NCBI RefSeq assembly: GCF_027595985.1
Contig: NC_073312.1
Location: 8,167,983 to 8,231,982 of the forward strand
From: Sorex araneus
Lineage: Eukaryota > Chordata > Mammalia > Eulipotyphla > Soricidae
Direction: 5' to 3'
DNA: 64,000 nt
Part shown: piece by piece, positions 1 through 10,400 of the stretch
How the letters are laid out: each line of letters opens with the position of its first letter
How positions within the stretch are numbered: position 1 is the stretch's first letter
The notes under the pieces: generated by a model
Told to the model about the DNA's origin: nothing
The model's input: the letters and a program-made list of their open reading frames with translations, nothing else
Databases searched by the model: none
Translations under genes and position numbers: made by a program

Positions 1-272
1 AGGGGAGAGAAGAGAGAGGAGAGAGAGGAGAGAGGAGAAAGAAGAGAGATATGAGAGAAGAAAGAGAGAGGAGAGGAGAGAGGAGAGGGGGAGAAAAGAG
101 AGGAAGGGAAGAGAGGAGAGAGGGGGAGAGAGGAGGAGAAAGATGAGAAGAGAGAAGAAAGAGAAAGGGTGACAGAAAGGAGGGAGGAAAGAGGGAGGAA
201 GAGAGGAAAAAGAGAGGAGAGAGAGATGGGAAGGAGCGATGAGGAGAGGAGAGAGGAGAGAGGGGAGAGCAA
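1..272. repeat. Purine-rich (GAGA/GGAGA)n tract
   Basis: Almost pure A/G on this strand, built from degenerate GAGAG and GGAGA units, and running off the left edge. It is a polypurine microsatellite with no coding signal. Confidence 0.95.
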
Positions 273-379
273 GTGAGTGCTCGGGAACCGGTGCTCTGTG
301 GGTAGGAGGTGGGGGTCTGATCCCAGCTTCACAAGTCCCCTCCCCTAGGGGCAGCCCCAAGCACCAAGCCAAGCTTTAG

Positions 380-548
380 CCTGGGAGCGGGAGAGGGCAC
401 AGCTGGTAGGATGCCAGCCTTGCACACGCCAGCTTCAGTCCCGGGCACCCCCTGTGGTCCCCGGAGCCCACCAGCAAGGACCCCTGAGAGCAGAGCCAGG
501 AGGAAGCCCTAAGCACTACCAAAAGAAAAAAAAAAAGAAATAAAATAA
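380..548 (+). mobile_element. Old SOR-type SINE, sense
   Basis: The order of blocks matches the SINE: a gcacagctggtaggatgcc head, ccttgcacacgcc, a ccgagccc-type middle and gcagagccaggag, ending in an A-rich tail with aaataaaataaaat. Heavy divergence marks an old copy. Confidence 0.75.
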
Positions 549-689
549 AATAAAAATTAAAAAGCCGAGTGTGGCAACAAAATAAGATGAAACAAAACCA
601 ACACGCTCCCAGAAATAGCCCTGGAGCAGAAATCAGAGGGTTCAGGCTCCCGTGAGCTCGTCTACGCCCGAGCACCTCTGCGCGTTTAT

Positions 690-838
690 CAGCAGCAAAC
701 ACCCTCCGCGATGTCTCCGGGCGGCTGCAGGCGCTCGGGGCTTCCTCCGGGCTCAGAAATTCCTCCTGGCAGCGCTGGGGATTGAACCCGGCTTGGCCAC
801 TTGCAAGGCAAGTGCCCTCCCCGCTCACTCCCTTCAGC
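690..838 (-). mobile_element. Old SOR-type SINE fragment, antisense
   Basis: The reverse complement reads as the SINE: ggggcttcctccgggctca, attgaacccggcttggccac and gcaaggcaagtgccctcccc are recognisable. The poly(T) end is missing. Confidence 0.7.
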
Positions 839-949
839 CCGCCCGGTTACGGGCACACACAGCTGACCACAGGGGATGCAGGCCTGACCCGGGTCGGACC
901 CTGGCTTTATTTACTCATTTTACTACCTCTCACCTGCCTCAACTGGCCT

Positions 950-1180
950 AGGATGTTTTTATTTGAGATCATAACACATATTTTCTATCCTTCAGTTCAC
1001 TGTTAGAGACACACTCCCAAACTTACCAATATTTTTGCATTATTTATGGAATTAATAACTTTCAAACTGAAGTCATGTCATTACTTCATAATCTAAGTGC
1101 CAGATGTGCATTATTCTTATTTTTACATATGGATAGATAAATATATAGGTACATAAATATACACATGTATGTATATAAAT
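950..1180. other. AT-rich non-genic block
   Basis: About 230 bases of AT-rich DNA ending in a tacata/tatata-like run. It is unlike the flanking SINEs and I recognise no gene or repeat family; an old LINE remnant is possible. Confidence 0.4.
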
Positions 1181-1181
1181 T

Positions 1182-1345
1182 TCATTTTGGGGTCACATCC
1201 AGTGATGTTCAGGTGTTATTCTTGGCTCGGCACTCAGGAATTACTCCTGGCGGTGCTTTGGGGACCATCTGGGATACTGGGGATTGAGCCCAGGTGGGCT
1301 GTGTGCAAGGCAAATGCCCTCCCCACTGTACTATCACTCTGGCCC
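1182..1345 (-). mobile_element. SOR-type SINE, antisense
   Basis: Near full-length reverse complement, from ttttggggtcacatccagtg to tactatcactctggccccc. Many point changes from the young copies and no clear target duplication. Confidence 0.85.
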
Positions 1346-1394
1346 CCTCTTACCAATATTTTAAAGTCTGAATAGAATAACAGACACTGCGCTC

Positions 1395-1585
1395 TAGGGG
1401 CCAGGGAGACGGTTTGCAGCAGTGTAACCTGTGCCCCTGGCAGGCAGCCGTCTCTGCTCCATCCTGGCACTGCATTGGCCCCTCTGCATCGCAGGAGTGA
1501 CCCCTGAGCACAGAGCACAGGCTTCTGGGGCACAGCACGAGCCCCTGACACCATTAGGTATGGTCCCATGCCCCTAGCCTCCAAT
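1395..1585 (+). mobile_element. Very old SOR-type SINE, sense
   Basis: Begins aggggccagggagacggttt and ends in gagcacagagcacaggc-type blocks. It follows the element order but only loosely. Confidence 0.5.
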
Positions 1586-1587
1586 TT

Positions 1588-1800
1588 ATTAAAAAATGAT
1601 TTTATGATTGAATCACTGTGAGATAGAGCTTAACAAAGCTGTTCATGCTCAGGTTTCAGTCATACAGGGTTCCAGCACCCGTCCCTCCACCAGTGGACAT
1701 TTCCCAGCACCAGTGTCCCCAGTTTCCCTCCCACTACCCACCCCTCCACCCCCCCAGCCTGCCTCTACGACAGGCACTTTTCTTCTTTCTCTTTCAACCC
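1588..1800 (-). mobile_element. L1 3'-end fragment, antisense
   Basis: Contains the block gaatcactgtgagata then caggtttcagtcatacag and ccctccaccagtg, also seen at 25.46, 35.5, 38.3 and 58.14 kb. Sense copies of the same end at 16.7 and 36.9 kb read cattgtatgactgaaac. The assignment to the L1 3' untranslated region is inferred from this block and from a catagtactccaccatg-like motif in the copy at 44.1 kb. Confidence 0.7.
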
Positions 1801-1837
1801 TCCTTTTTTTTTTCTTGGAAAAAGAAATTGAACTCAA

Positions 1838-1915
1838 AGGCCAGGGAATAGCTTTGTAGCAAAACATTTGCCTTGCATATATGAGGCCCGGGACCCAATC
1901 CCTGGCACTGCAATA
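1838..1915 (+). mobile_element. SOR-type SINE head fragment, sense
   Basis: Only the tRNA-like head survives: ggccagggaatagctttgta, atttgccttgcatat and gggacccaatccctggcac. Confidence 0.6.
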
Positions 1916-2152
1916 TTATTATGATTAACAAATTGAACTCTAAAGTCCAGGAACACGGAAATCCTGCTTTACTAGAGATGTCTCGGGCTCAGGCTCCTGA
2001 CCTGGTTCCAATCTGAATCTTGTTCCAGCAAAGGTGAGGCCCCGGGGCTAGGAAGGGGTCCAGCAGCCTGTGAAGGCTGGACAGGCTGCCCAGAGAAGGA
2101 GGAAGCCAAGTTCTAGGAGCAAGTCATCAATCCATAGGCAGCTCGAAATCAG

Positions 2153-2153
2153 G

Positions 2154-2186
<33 letters not shown>

Positions 2187-2258
2187 GTGTGTGCATGTAT
2201 GTGTGTGCATGTGTGAGTGTGCGTTTGTGTGTATGTGTGCGTTCCTGTGCATCATGTG

Positions 2259-2297
<39 letters not shown>
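2153..2297. repeat. (TG)n microsatellite, interrupted
   Basis: Alternating TG with CG, TA and CA interruptions over about 145 bases. It abuts the young SINE downstream. Confidence 0.95.
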
Positions 2298-2299
<2 letters not shown>

Positions 2300-2318
2300 C
2301 TCCTGAAAACTAGCTTTT

Positions 2319-2501
2319 AGGTGGCTGGAGCGATAGCACAGCGGGTAGGGCGTTTGCCTTGCATGCGACCAACCAGGGTTGGAATCCCAACATCCCATAT
2401 GGTCCCCTGAGCATCGCCAGGGGTAATTCCTGAGTGCATGAGCCAGGAGTGACCCCTGTGCATCACCGGCTATGACCCCAAAAAGAAAAAATAAAAGAAA
2501 C
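2319..2501 (+). mobile_element. Young SOR-type tRNA SINE with target-site duplication
   Basis: Reference copy for this family. The tRNA-like head gctggagcgatagcacagcg carries the A-box region, and ccagggttggaatcc is the B-box region. The unique body includes catcccatatggtcccctga, taattcctgagtgca and gccaggagtgacccctgtgc. The element ends in A-rich sequence, so it was probably moved by L1. The 13-bp target duplication aaaactagctttt is exact at 2306-2318 and 2502-2514. Confidence 0.95.
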
Positions 2502-2514
2502 AAAACTAGCTTTT

Positions 2515-3540
2515 GCCTCTTTCGGAAAATTCTATAGTCTTTTAATGCCCCCCCAACAAAAATTTCAAATTTATGCACAGTTGAGCTGAAACACAGGTCC
2601 TTTCCTGGTATTTACTATCTGATGTGCTCAAGGGAGAGTAAAAGTCATTTGAAGCTGTTCTTCCTTCCTAGACTGGGAGGTGGGGTGTACAGATTCATGA
2701 GCAACCCAGGGGGATTCGGGACACAGAGGTGGACCTGACTTTCAGCTCTGCACCGCCCCCGCCCCCCCCTGCATCTGCTGCCCCCAGCACCCGGTATTGG
2801 GCTTGTTTGCATGTGGATTGCTCTCAGTGCGTTCCGGATTGTTATGAGAACGGAGCGACCTCGTTTGGATTACACTGCCCGGGTTTAGGAGTCCTGGGCA
2901 ATGGACGGGGTGTGGGAAACCGCTACAGAAGTCTGGAGGTCCAGGGTACAGGCGTGGAAGCGCCAGCCCCGAGGAGGTGCGGGTAACACTCTAGCGTTCC
3001 TCCGGCTTGGGATGAGGCACCCCTGTTCCCCGTGCCATGGTCTCCACCCCAAGCGGCCCGTTGCCACCCTTGTCAGTTTCAGGAGCCAGAAAAAAAAAAA
3101 AAACCTGCAGCCCACGGGGGCGGGGGCGGGTAGGGCCAGAGCTCAGGAAAAAGTTTGAGAAGTCAAGGGAAGGCGCGGGCCGAGGGGGCCGAGGGGGCCG
3201 AGGGGCCAGCAGGCTGGAGAAGGGGTGGGAGTGGAGGGGGGAAGGCGAAACGGGGGAACAGCGGAACGGGAAGCTCAGAATAGAAGAGATCAAAGAAAGT
3301 GCCAACTAGTGAGAACGCTGAGAAAGGGTGGGTGGAGGGGGCCGGCGACGGGCCCGGCTTAGAAAAATAGCAATTAGTACAGCTAAAAATAAAGCCCAAT
3401 TTAGAGACAAAGCCAGATACACAAGGAGAAAAATAAGGCTCGCCACAAAGAATCCCTCGCGACCCAAACGCTCAGGAGAAGCAGGCTGCCGCACACCCAC
3501 CCCCGTGCCAGGGCCGCTTGGCAGAAGAAAAGCGAGTCGG
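2515..3540. other. Unique sequence upstream of the RGS10 CpG island
   Basis: No gene or young repeat. A C-rich run lies near 2750-2770, an A14 run near 3090-3103, and a purine-rich GAGGGGGCC-type stretch at 3165-3300. The strip 3360-3460 is AT-rich and looks single-copy. Confidence 0.5.
3383..3392 (+). promoter_or_regulatory. Consensus MEF2-type site
   Basis: CTAAAAATAA matches the MEF2 consensus YTAWWWWTAR exactly. It lies about 1.05 kb upstream of the RGS10 start codon, in a small AT-rich strip beside the CpG island. Binding is not shown by sequence alone. Confidence 0.35.
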
Positions 3541-4443
3541 GGGCCCGCGAGGCTGCGGGCAGGTGACGGGGGACCGCGGCGGGGCCGGGCGCGGCGCGCT
3601 GCGTGGCCGCGGTGGCCGTCGGCGCAGGGGCGCAGGGCGGAGAGGCCCCGCCGGGAGGCGCGCCACGTGTCCCCAAAGTTAGAGACGGTTTCCACCCCGC
3701 CCCCCGCCCCCGACCCCCAGGAGGTGCTGCAGGTGTGCGGCACCCCAAGGCCCCGGGGCACCGGGCGCCGGGCTCCCGCGCGCGCCTCGCCAGGGGGCGC
3801 CCACCCGCTCCGGCTCGGCGGGCTCCGGGCGCTGCCAGCGCGGCGGGGTGCGGCGGCGACGCCCTGGCCGGGGCGGGCAGGCCCTGCGCCCCCATCCCGG
3901 GCGCGGGGAGGCGGGGGAGCCCGGAGACGGGGCGGTGGGAGGGGGTGCTGCTGCGTCCCGCGGGTCTCTACAGCGGACGGTGACCCCCCCCCGGCCAGTC
4001 GCCCCGCCGAGGCCGGGGATGCCCGCGGCGCCGTGTCCAGCTCCCGGGGGCTGCGGGCTGCAAGCTGGACCCCGGGAGGTGGATGGAGTTGGGGGGCGTG
4101 AGCCCCCGGGAGGCTGCGTGGGGAAGCCCCGTGGGGTCCCCCAGGGCTCTCCGAGCGCCCGGGGGAGGTGCGGAAGGCCCAGGCGGTGCGGGGGCGTCCC
4201 CCCTTCCCGGGCGCGGGTCCGCCCTCCCGGGGGCGGCGTTGGCGGGGTTCGCCCGGGCCCCCCGCGCGCGGGCAGGCAGGCGCCCCGAACGCGCCACGCG
4301 GCGCGGGGCCGGAGGGGGCGGCGCGCGGGGCCGGGCGCGGCGGGGCGGCGCCGAGCCGGCTCCTCCCCCGGCGGCCGCAGCCTCCTCGCCTTCCTCCCGC
4401 TCCTGCGCGGCTGCTCCTCCTTCCTCCCCGGGCGTCCGCGGCG

Positions 4444-4492
4444 ATGTTCAACCGCGCCGTGAGCCGGCTGAGCAGGAAGCGGCCGCCGTCAG
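4444..4492 (+). CDS. RGS10: RGS10 coding exon 1
   Basis: Encodes [16 protein letters not shown] and the first base of the next codon (phase 1). The donor is CAG/GTAAGC, close to consensus. The ATG has G at -3 and T at +4. The basic, RGS-domain-free N terminus is identical to my recollection of the human long isoform. Confidence 0.97.
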
Positions 4493-7400
4493 GTAAGCGG
4501 CCCCGCGACCGCGCGGGCCGGGGCTCGGGGCGCCCCGCGGGGCTGCCCGGAGCCTCACGGGCCCGCCCGCTGCCCCCGTCCAGGGCATCCTGCCCTCCCG
4601 CCCGCTCTCGGGCGCGGCTCCGCGCGGCCGCCCCGACAGGAGCCCCCCTACCCCACCCCGGCCGGCTGCTCCCCCCACACCGCGCGCGCGCGCGCGCCCC
4701 TGCGCTCCCCAGTCGGGGCCACGGCGCGGGAGCCTCCGCCGGGGAAGGAAGTTTGGAGGAAAAGGGGAAACCGCGGCGGTTGTCTTTGCAGTGATGGTCT
4801 GGGAGAGACCCAAACTTTGGAGATGGCGTGGGCTGGACGCTCCGAAAGCAGAGGGCGCGCCTGCCCTCCCCGCCACAGAGCCTGTTCCCCGGGTTGCGGA
4901 CGCCCGGCTGCGCGCGCGCCTTCGACGGGGCGGCCGGGCACCGGCAGGCCGGACTCGGGGCCGGTGGAGACGCGTGGAGACGGGTACCCCGAGGTCCGGG
5001 CTGCCTTGACACAGGTTCAGCTCGGCTGCCTCTGTGGATCCACCTGCAGCCACGGAGCGGGGCCGTGGGAGGGGCCCGCGCACCCGCGGGCGGAAGATAC
5101 CAGCTCCCGACGCCGACCCTCTGACACCTTTTGCGCAGCGTGGTGGGACAGCTGCGTCCCTCTGAGCACGGGCGTGTGCACGGGGGCTTGGGGTTCGGTG
5201 AATCCTTCACCCCACAGCGCTGCGCCTGCACAGCAGGGGAAGCCGCTCGCTGTGAGGCAGCTGGTCCCAGCCGCAGCTGGAGAATCCCCCGGGTTCGGAG
5301 ACGCGGGCTCCCCGCAGCTGCCAATTCTGCGCACGCTGGTCCCTGTCTTGCGCACCTCCTAACTCATTTTTATGTGGTGAAGAGTGTGGATGGGATCTGG
5401 GGCGGGGGGGGCCTGCGTGGGGAACCCCACGATGGAGCGTCTCTGTGAGTTGTTTGGGGGCGCAGCTGCAAAATGGGAAAGGTAAGGACTGGCTCTCTGC
5501 TCTGGCTCTTTGCTCGGTGGTGGTAAACGGCCGGTTTGTTTCCCATCTGTCAAGTTGCGCAAATCACGTCAGGTCCCCTGAGCCCCAGCGAGGGAGGAGC
5601 TCAGCCCCCACACCAGAAGGACTCCCGGGGGTCATTAGGAAGAGCTGCTGCAGATGGTGGTCGCGGCGGCCCAGTGTCCTGGCCATGCACACACCTTCCC
5701 AGGGTCCTGGCTACTCAGCCTCACTTCTCCTTCTTGCGGGCTAATCCCAGCCCTGCAGAATCCCCGTAGGAGCCTGGACTCGGCCAAGCCACTGGGTCCC
5801 ATCCAAGCGGTATCACTCAGTGACCTTGGCCGAGCTGACTTGACCTCCGAGGCAATTGCTAAATGGTTAGGAAATTCGGGAACTAGTTACAGAGCCATAG
5901 GTAGCTTGCGAGTGACTATGGCAGGATGGAGACAACGGAGGCCGGCTAGTGTTATATATGATCCGTGTTTCTGGGGAAGCTGGTGCCCGGCTCTGCGGTG
6001 TGTCCGGTTCCCCATGTGTAAAGTGGATTTCCTGGGCTTGCGGATTAAATGCACTTTAAGTTTAATGAAGTCCCGAGCACAGCACCAACACACATGGCGA
6101 GCTCCTGCAAGGTGTCTGTTGTCTGTTACGGGGATGCCATGAGCAGACTTGGCTAGTTTGGGGGCTTGAAGTCTTCCACGTAGAACAAGTGGGCTTGAGG
6201 GGGATTCTTGTTTTTGGGGTGCTGTTTGGGGTTGGTTCGGGTCTTGCCCTCCAGTCACCAACTTGCTTAGTGATTGGTTGAAATCACAAAGGTCGAAAGT
6301 CAACCCCCTAACGGACAAATGTCCCTGAAGAAAGGACAAACAAGCAGCAGATGATAGAAGGAAGCAAAGGGGTGTGGGCCTGGAGGCCACTGAGTCCAGC
6401 CTAGTGACCACGGGACCCTGTACTGAATTTCTTTTCTTCTTCGGCATTGAAAAAAATTTGTCTTTGGACATCACTGGAGGTGCTCAGGGCTCCTTCTCGA
6501 CTCTGCACTCAGGGATCGTCCTGATGGGCCCAGCTGGGGTGCTGGACACGGAACTCTGGTCAGCTGCATGCAAGCCAAACGCCCCACCTGCTATCCTGCC
6601 TCTCGGCCCCGGGATTCCTTTTCTTAAAGAGGCTCTCTAGATCGCAGAAGGTCAGGCTGACAGAAGCTGGGTTTGTGCAGTGGGGACCTGCTTGGAGCTG
6701 GCCGGATGCCGCCTCCCTGAAGCGTCTGCTTGAGACGGTCTCAGCTCTTCAGGGTTATCGGGAAGCCGAGGGCTGGAGTACTTGCCCGAGTCCCGTGGTT
6801 CCTAGTGAGCCGCCTTTATTCTTCCGGAGGTTTCTCAGTGTTCAGGAACCCCCAAGGTGGGGAGAGGACGGTTGAAGGGGCTTCATCAGATGCAGCTTTT
6901 CAGAGCCCCCCACCCCCTCCTCACACACCTGCCGGCTCGGCCTTGGGGACCGAGGTGGTAGGAAGAGGATGGTGGTTTGTTTTTGGTTTTGATTTGGTGT
7001 GTTCTCGGTACCGGTGTTCAGGGCTTCCTCTTGGCTCTCTGCTCAGGAATCATTATCGGCGGTGCTCTGGGGTATATGGGTGCCCGGGGTTGAACCCAGG
7101 TTAGCCTCGTGCAAGGCAAGTGCCCTACCCACTGTGCTCTCTCTCTGGCCCCCAAGGTGGTGCCTTTCCGAGGATTTGATTATGAATCTTATTCCTTGAA
7201 GTGTGAAGGGCCAAGAAGGCTCGGTGCCACCCCCACCTGCACTGCTGATGGCAGCTGCTGGCGAGAGGAGTAAAGCCACAGCCTGTACCACGTAAAGCCT
7301 CTGTGCCCGGCGGCCACCACTCTGCCCCTTTCGGCAAGCAGTGACCTCCAGAAGGGTCTTGTGTGTTGGGACAGTGCTCCACATGGAGTGATGCCTTTCA

Positions 7401-10400
7401 GCTGGAGCAGCGGTACAGTGGTTAGGGCACTGGCCTTGCGTGCGGCTGTGGCTGTGATAGTGGTCCAGATCCAGGTTACCTGAGCACGTCTAGGAGTCAC
7501 CTCTGAGCACAGATCAGGAGTTCCCTGCTGAGAACAGAGTCGGGAGTCCCCCTGAGCACAGAGTCAAGAGTCCTTCCTGGGGCTGGAGAGATAGCACAGT
7601 GGGTAGGGCGTTTGCCTTGCACACGGCCGACCTGGGTTCAAATCCCAGCATCCCATATGGTCCCCTGAGCACGGCCAGGGGTAATTCCTGAGTGCAAAGC
7701 CAGGAGTAACACCTGTGCATCGCCAGGTGTGACCCAAAAAGCAAAAAAAAAAAAAAAAAAAAGAGTCCTTCCTGAGCGCCACCACTCTTGCGTTGGGAAA
7801 CTGAGAGATGATCAGAAGGTGCTGTTGCTTAGTTGTTGTGGGATGGAGGAAGGAGGGAGGGGGGAAGGGGAGAGAGACGCACAGACAGGGGTGTGGAGAT
7901 GGGCGTCCTGCCGGCTTCTCAGGACTTGGGTGGGAGGCCTGGGGCTGGCCTGCTCGGGAGCAGAGCTGTCCCGGGGGAGATGCAGCGGACAGGGCTGCGG
8001 GGCCGGAACCAGGAGGCCCTGGGGCAAGGCTGAGGACAGCCTGGGCTGAGGGGCACAGGGGGCGATGTCCAGCTCTGAGGGGAGAGGGGGCAGCCGGGCA
8101 GCGGGACTGGGAGGGAGGGAGCCCCGGGAGGGGTCCTGAGCTCCTCACGGAGGCCTTGAGAGAGGAGAACTTGTTTGGAGGGAAGTGGGTCCCCGGAAGC
8201 CTGTGGGGCTGTTTCGCTCCAGGAGACTCCCCTGAAAGTGCTTATCAGGCAGCACAGCACTGCTGTCACGGCTCCGAGGGCGGTGCGGGGGCGGGGGGCC
8301 GCCAGCCTGGCCGCTGCAGGGCACAGCTATCTGGGGGAAGCAGGAAAACCGATGAGCATAAATTTAGTGCAGTTTACACCATCTGCCCCGTGCCCAGCTG
8401 GGCGCCACCAGGGCATGACTCGACCCGGGCTGGGGGGGAAACTACCCCGGCAGCTTGAAGAAATGGCCCAGCCACAGCCCTGCCTCAGTTTCCAGAGTTC
8501 CTCTTTCCTTTTCTTTGACCACACCCCGCTGTGCTCAGGGATCCCTCCTGGTGGTTCCCGGGGACCGTCTGTGGTCCGGGGGATCGACCCCGGGGCGCAG
8601 GGTTGCATGCAAGGCACCGGCCCACCCTGCCCCACTCCAGCCCCGGAGGGCCGGACTCAGCGGGGACGTGTGTGGGGGCTGTGTGGGCAGTGGGGGCGTC
8701 TGGGCGGAGGGCGCCCCCGGGCCTGCAGCCCTGCCGGTGGTGTCTGCAGAGGGAGTTTCCCAGGAAGCTGGCAGCCAGGGTTCAAGCCAAGACGTTACGT
8801 GGCTCTGAGGACCGATTTGGAAATTAAAGCTTGAGCACAGCCACACGTCCGGCCCCGTCCCAGGGGCTTGTGGGATCCTGACAGCAGGGAGGCTGCAGGG
8901 GGGCAGGGGTGGGGGCTGAGGGCAGGCAGAGATGTTCCCCTCTGGAACTCTTTTTTTTTCTTTGCTTTTTGGGTCACACCCGGCGATGCCCAGGGGTTAC
9001 TCCTGGCTCTGCACTCAGGAATCACCCCTGGTGGTGCTCAGGGGACCATGTGGGATGCTGGGAATCAAACCCGGATCGGCCGCGTGCAAGGCAAACGCCC
9101 TCCCCGCTGTACTATCACTCCAGCCCCTAGACAAGCATTTTTACAGTGTTCTGATTCATAATTCTGAAGGCTGCTTTTTTCAAATGAGTTTTAAGGGCCA
9201 AAGAGAGAGATGCTAGTAGTTCCAGAACTTGCCTTGCGTGTGGCTGTCCTGGTTTGATCTCTAGCGTGTGGTCCCCTGAGCACTGCCAGGAGTAACCCCT
9301 GGATTACTGGTTGGGTATGACCCACAATTTTATTTTTTAATTTTTTTATTTTTTTTGCTATTTGGGTCACACCCAGCGATGCCCAGGGGTTACTCCTGGC
9401 TCTGCACTCAGGCATTAGCCCTGGTGGTGCTCAGGGGACCATATGGGATGCTGGGATTCGAACCCGGGTTGGCCGGGTGCAAGGCAGACGCCCTCCCCGC
9501 TGTGCTATCGCTCCAGCCACACCCCCCCCCCCCCCCCGGTAACTTTGAATGGATGTGATTGTAGTGTTGGGCCTCCACACCCCAGAGGCTCAGGAGATAG
9601 TGTGAGCGGTAGAACGCAGGCTGCAGAGGTGAGGTGCTGATTTTGATGCCCGGCACCCCGTGCCCCCCTCCCCCCCCGTGACTGCCCCTCCACGCATTGC
9701 ATATCTGCTGTGGTCTAACTCTTGCCACAGCTCCCTGGGGGGTCACGCTGCTCCCTGGCCCTCTTGCTTCTTGCCCGGCGACTGCGGCCTGTGGACAGAC
9801 AGTCCCGGTAGCGGGTCTCAGGTTGAGGCTCATGGGCAAGAAGGCCCTGGTCATTGCTGGTCTCACCCTTCCTTCCCCTCCACTCCCCCTCCCCTTCTCT
9901 CCCTCCCCTTTCCCGCTCCTCCCCTCCTCTTCCCTCCCCTCCTCTTCCCTCCCCTTCCCTCCCCTCCCCTTTCTTTCCTTCCCCTCCCCTTTGCTTACAT
10001 TCCTTTTCCTTCCCCTTCCCTCTCTTCCTCTCCCCTCTTCACCTCCCATCCCCTCCCCTCTTCACCTCCCCTTCCCTTCCCTTCCTTTCCCTCCTCTCCT
10101 CTGCCCTCCCCTGCCCTCCCCTGCCCTCCCCTGCCTCCCCTCCCCTTCCCTTTCCCTTCTGTTCCCTTCCCTCCTCTCCCCTCCTTTCCTTTTCTTTCCT
10201 CTCCTCCTCCCTCCCCTCCCCTTCCCTTCCCTCCCCTCCCCTCCCCTTCCCTTCTGTTCCCTTCCCTCCTCTCCCCTCCTTTCCTTTTCTTTCCTCTCCT
10301 CCTCCTCCTCCCTTCCCTTCCCTCCCTCTCCCCCCTTCAGCTGTACCACCTCCAGGGAACCCCAGCTCCTCCACATTCCTGCTACTTCTTTTGAAAAAGC

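Larger units (their letters stand above)
3540..5120 (+). promoter_or_regulatory. RGS10: RGS10 CpG-island promoter
   Basis: About 1.6 kb of very GC-rich, CpG-dense sequence surrounding exon 1, in sharp contrast to the CpG-poor flanks. I see no convincing TATA box close to the start, which fits a broad CpG-island promoter. The 5' UTR is probably the pyrimidine-rich stretch 4380-4443 just before the ATG, but the transcription start cannot be fixed from sequence. Confidence 0.85.

Noticed and set aside
3306..5324. 672-codon open frame on the minus strand over the CpG island
   Set aside because: Pro/Ala/Arg/Gly-rich low-complexity translation caused by high GC; overlaps RGS10 exon 1 and has no known domain.
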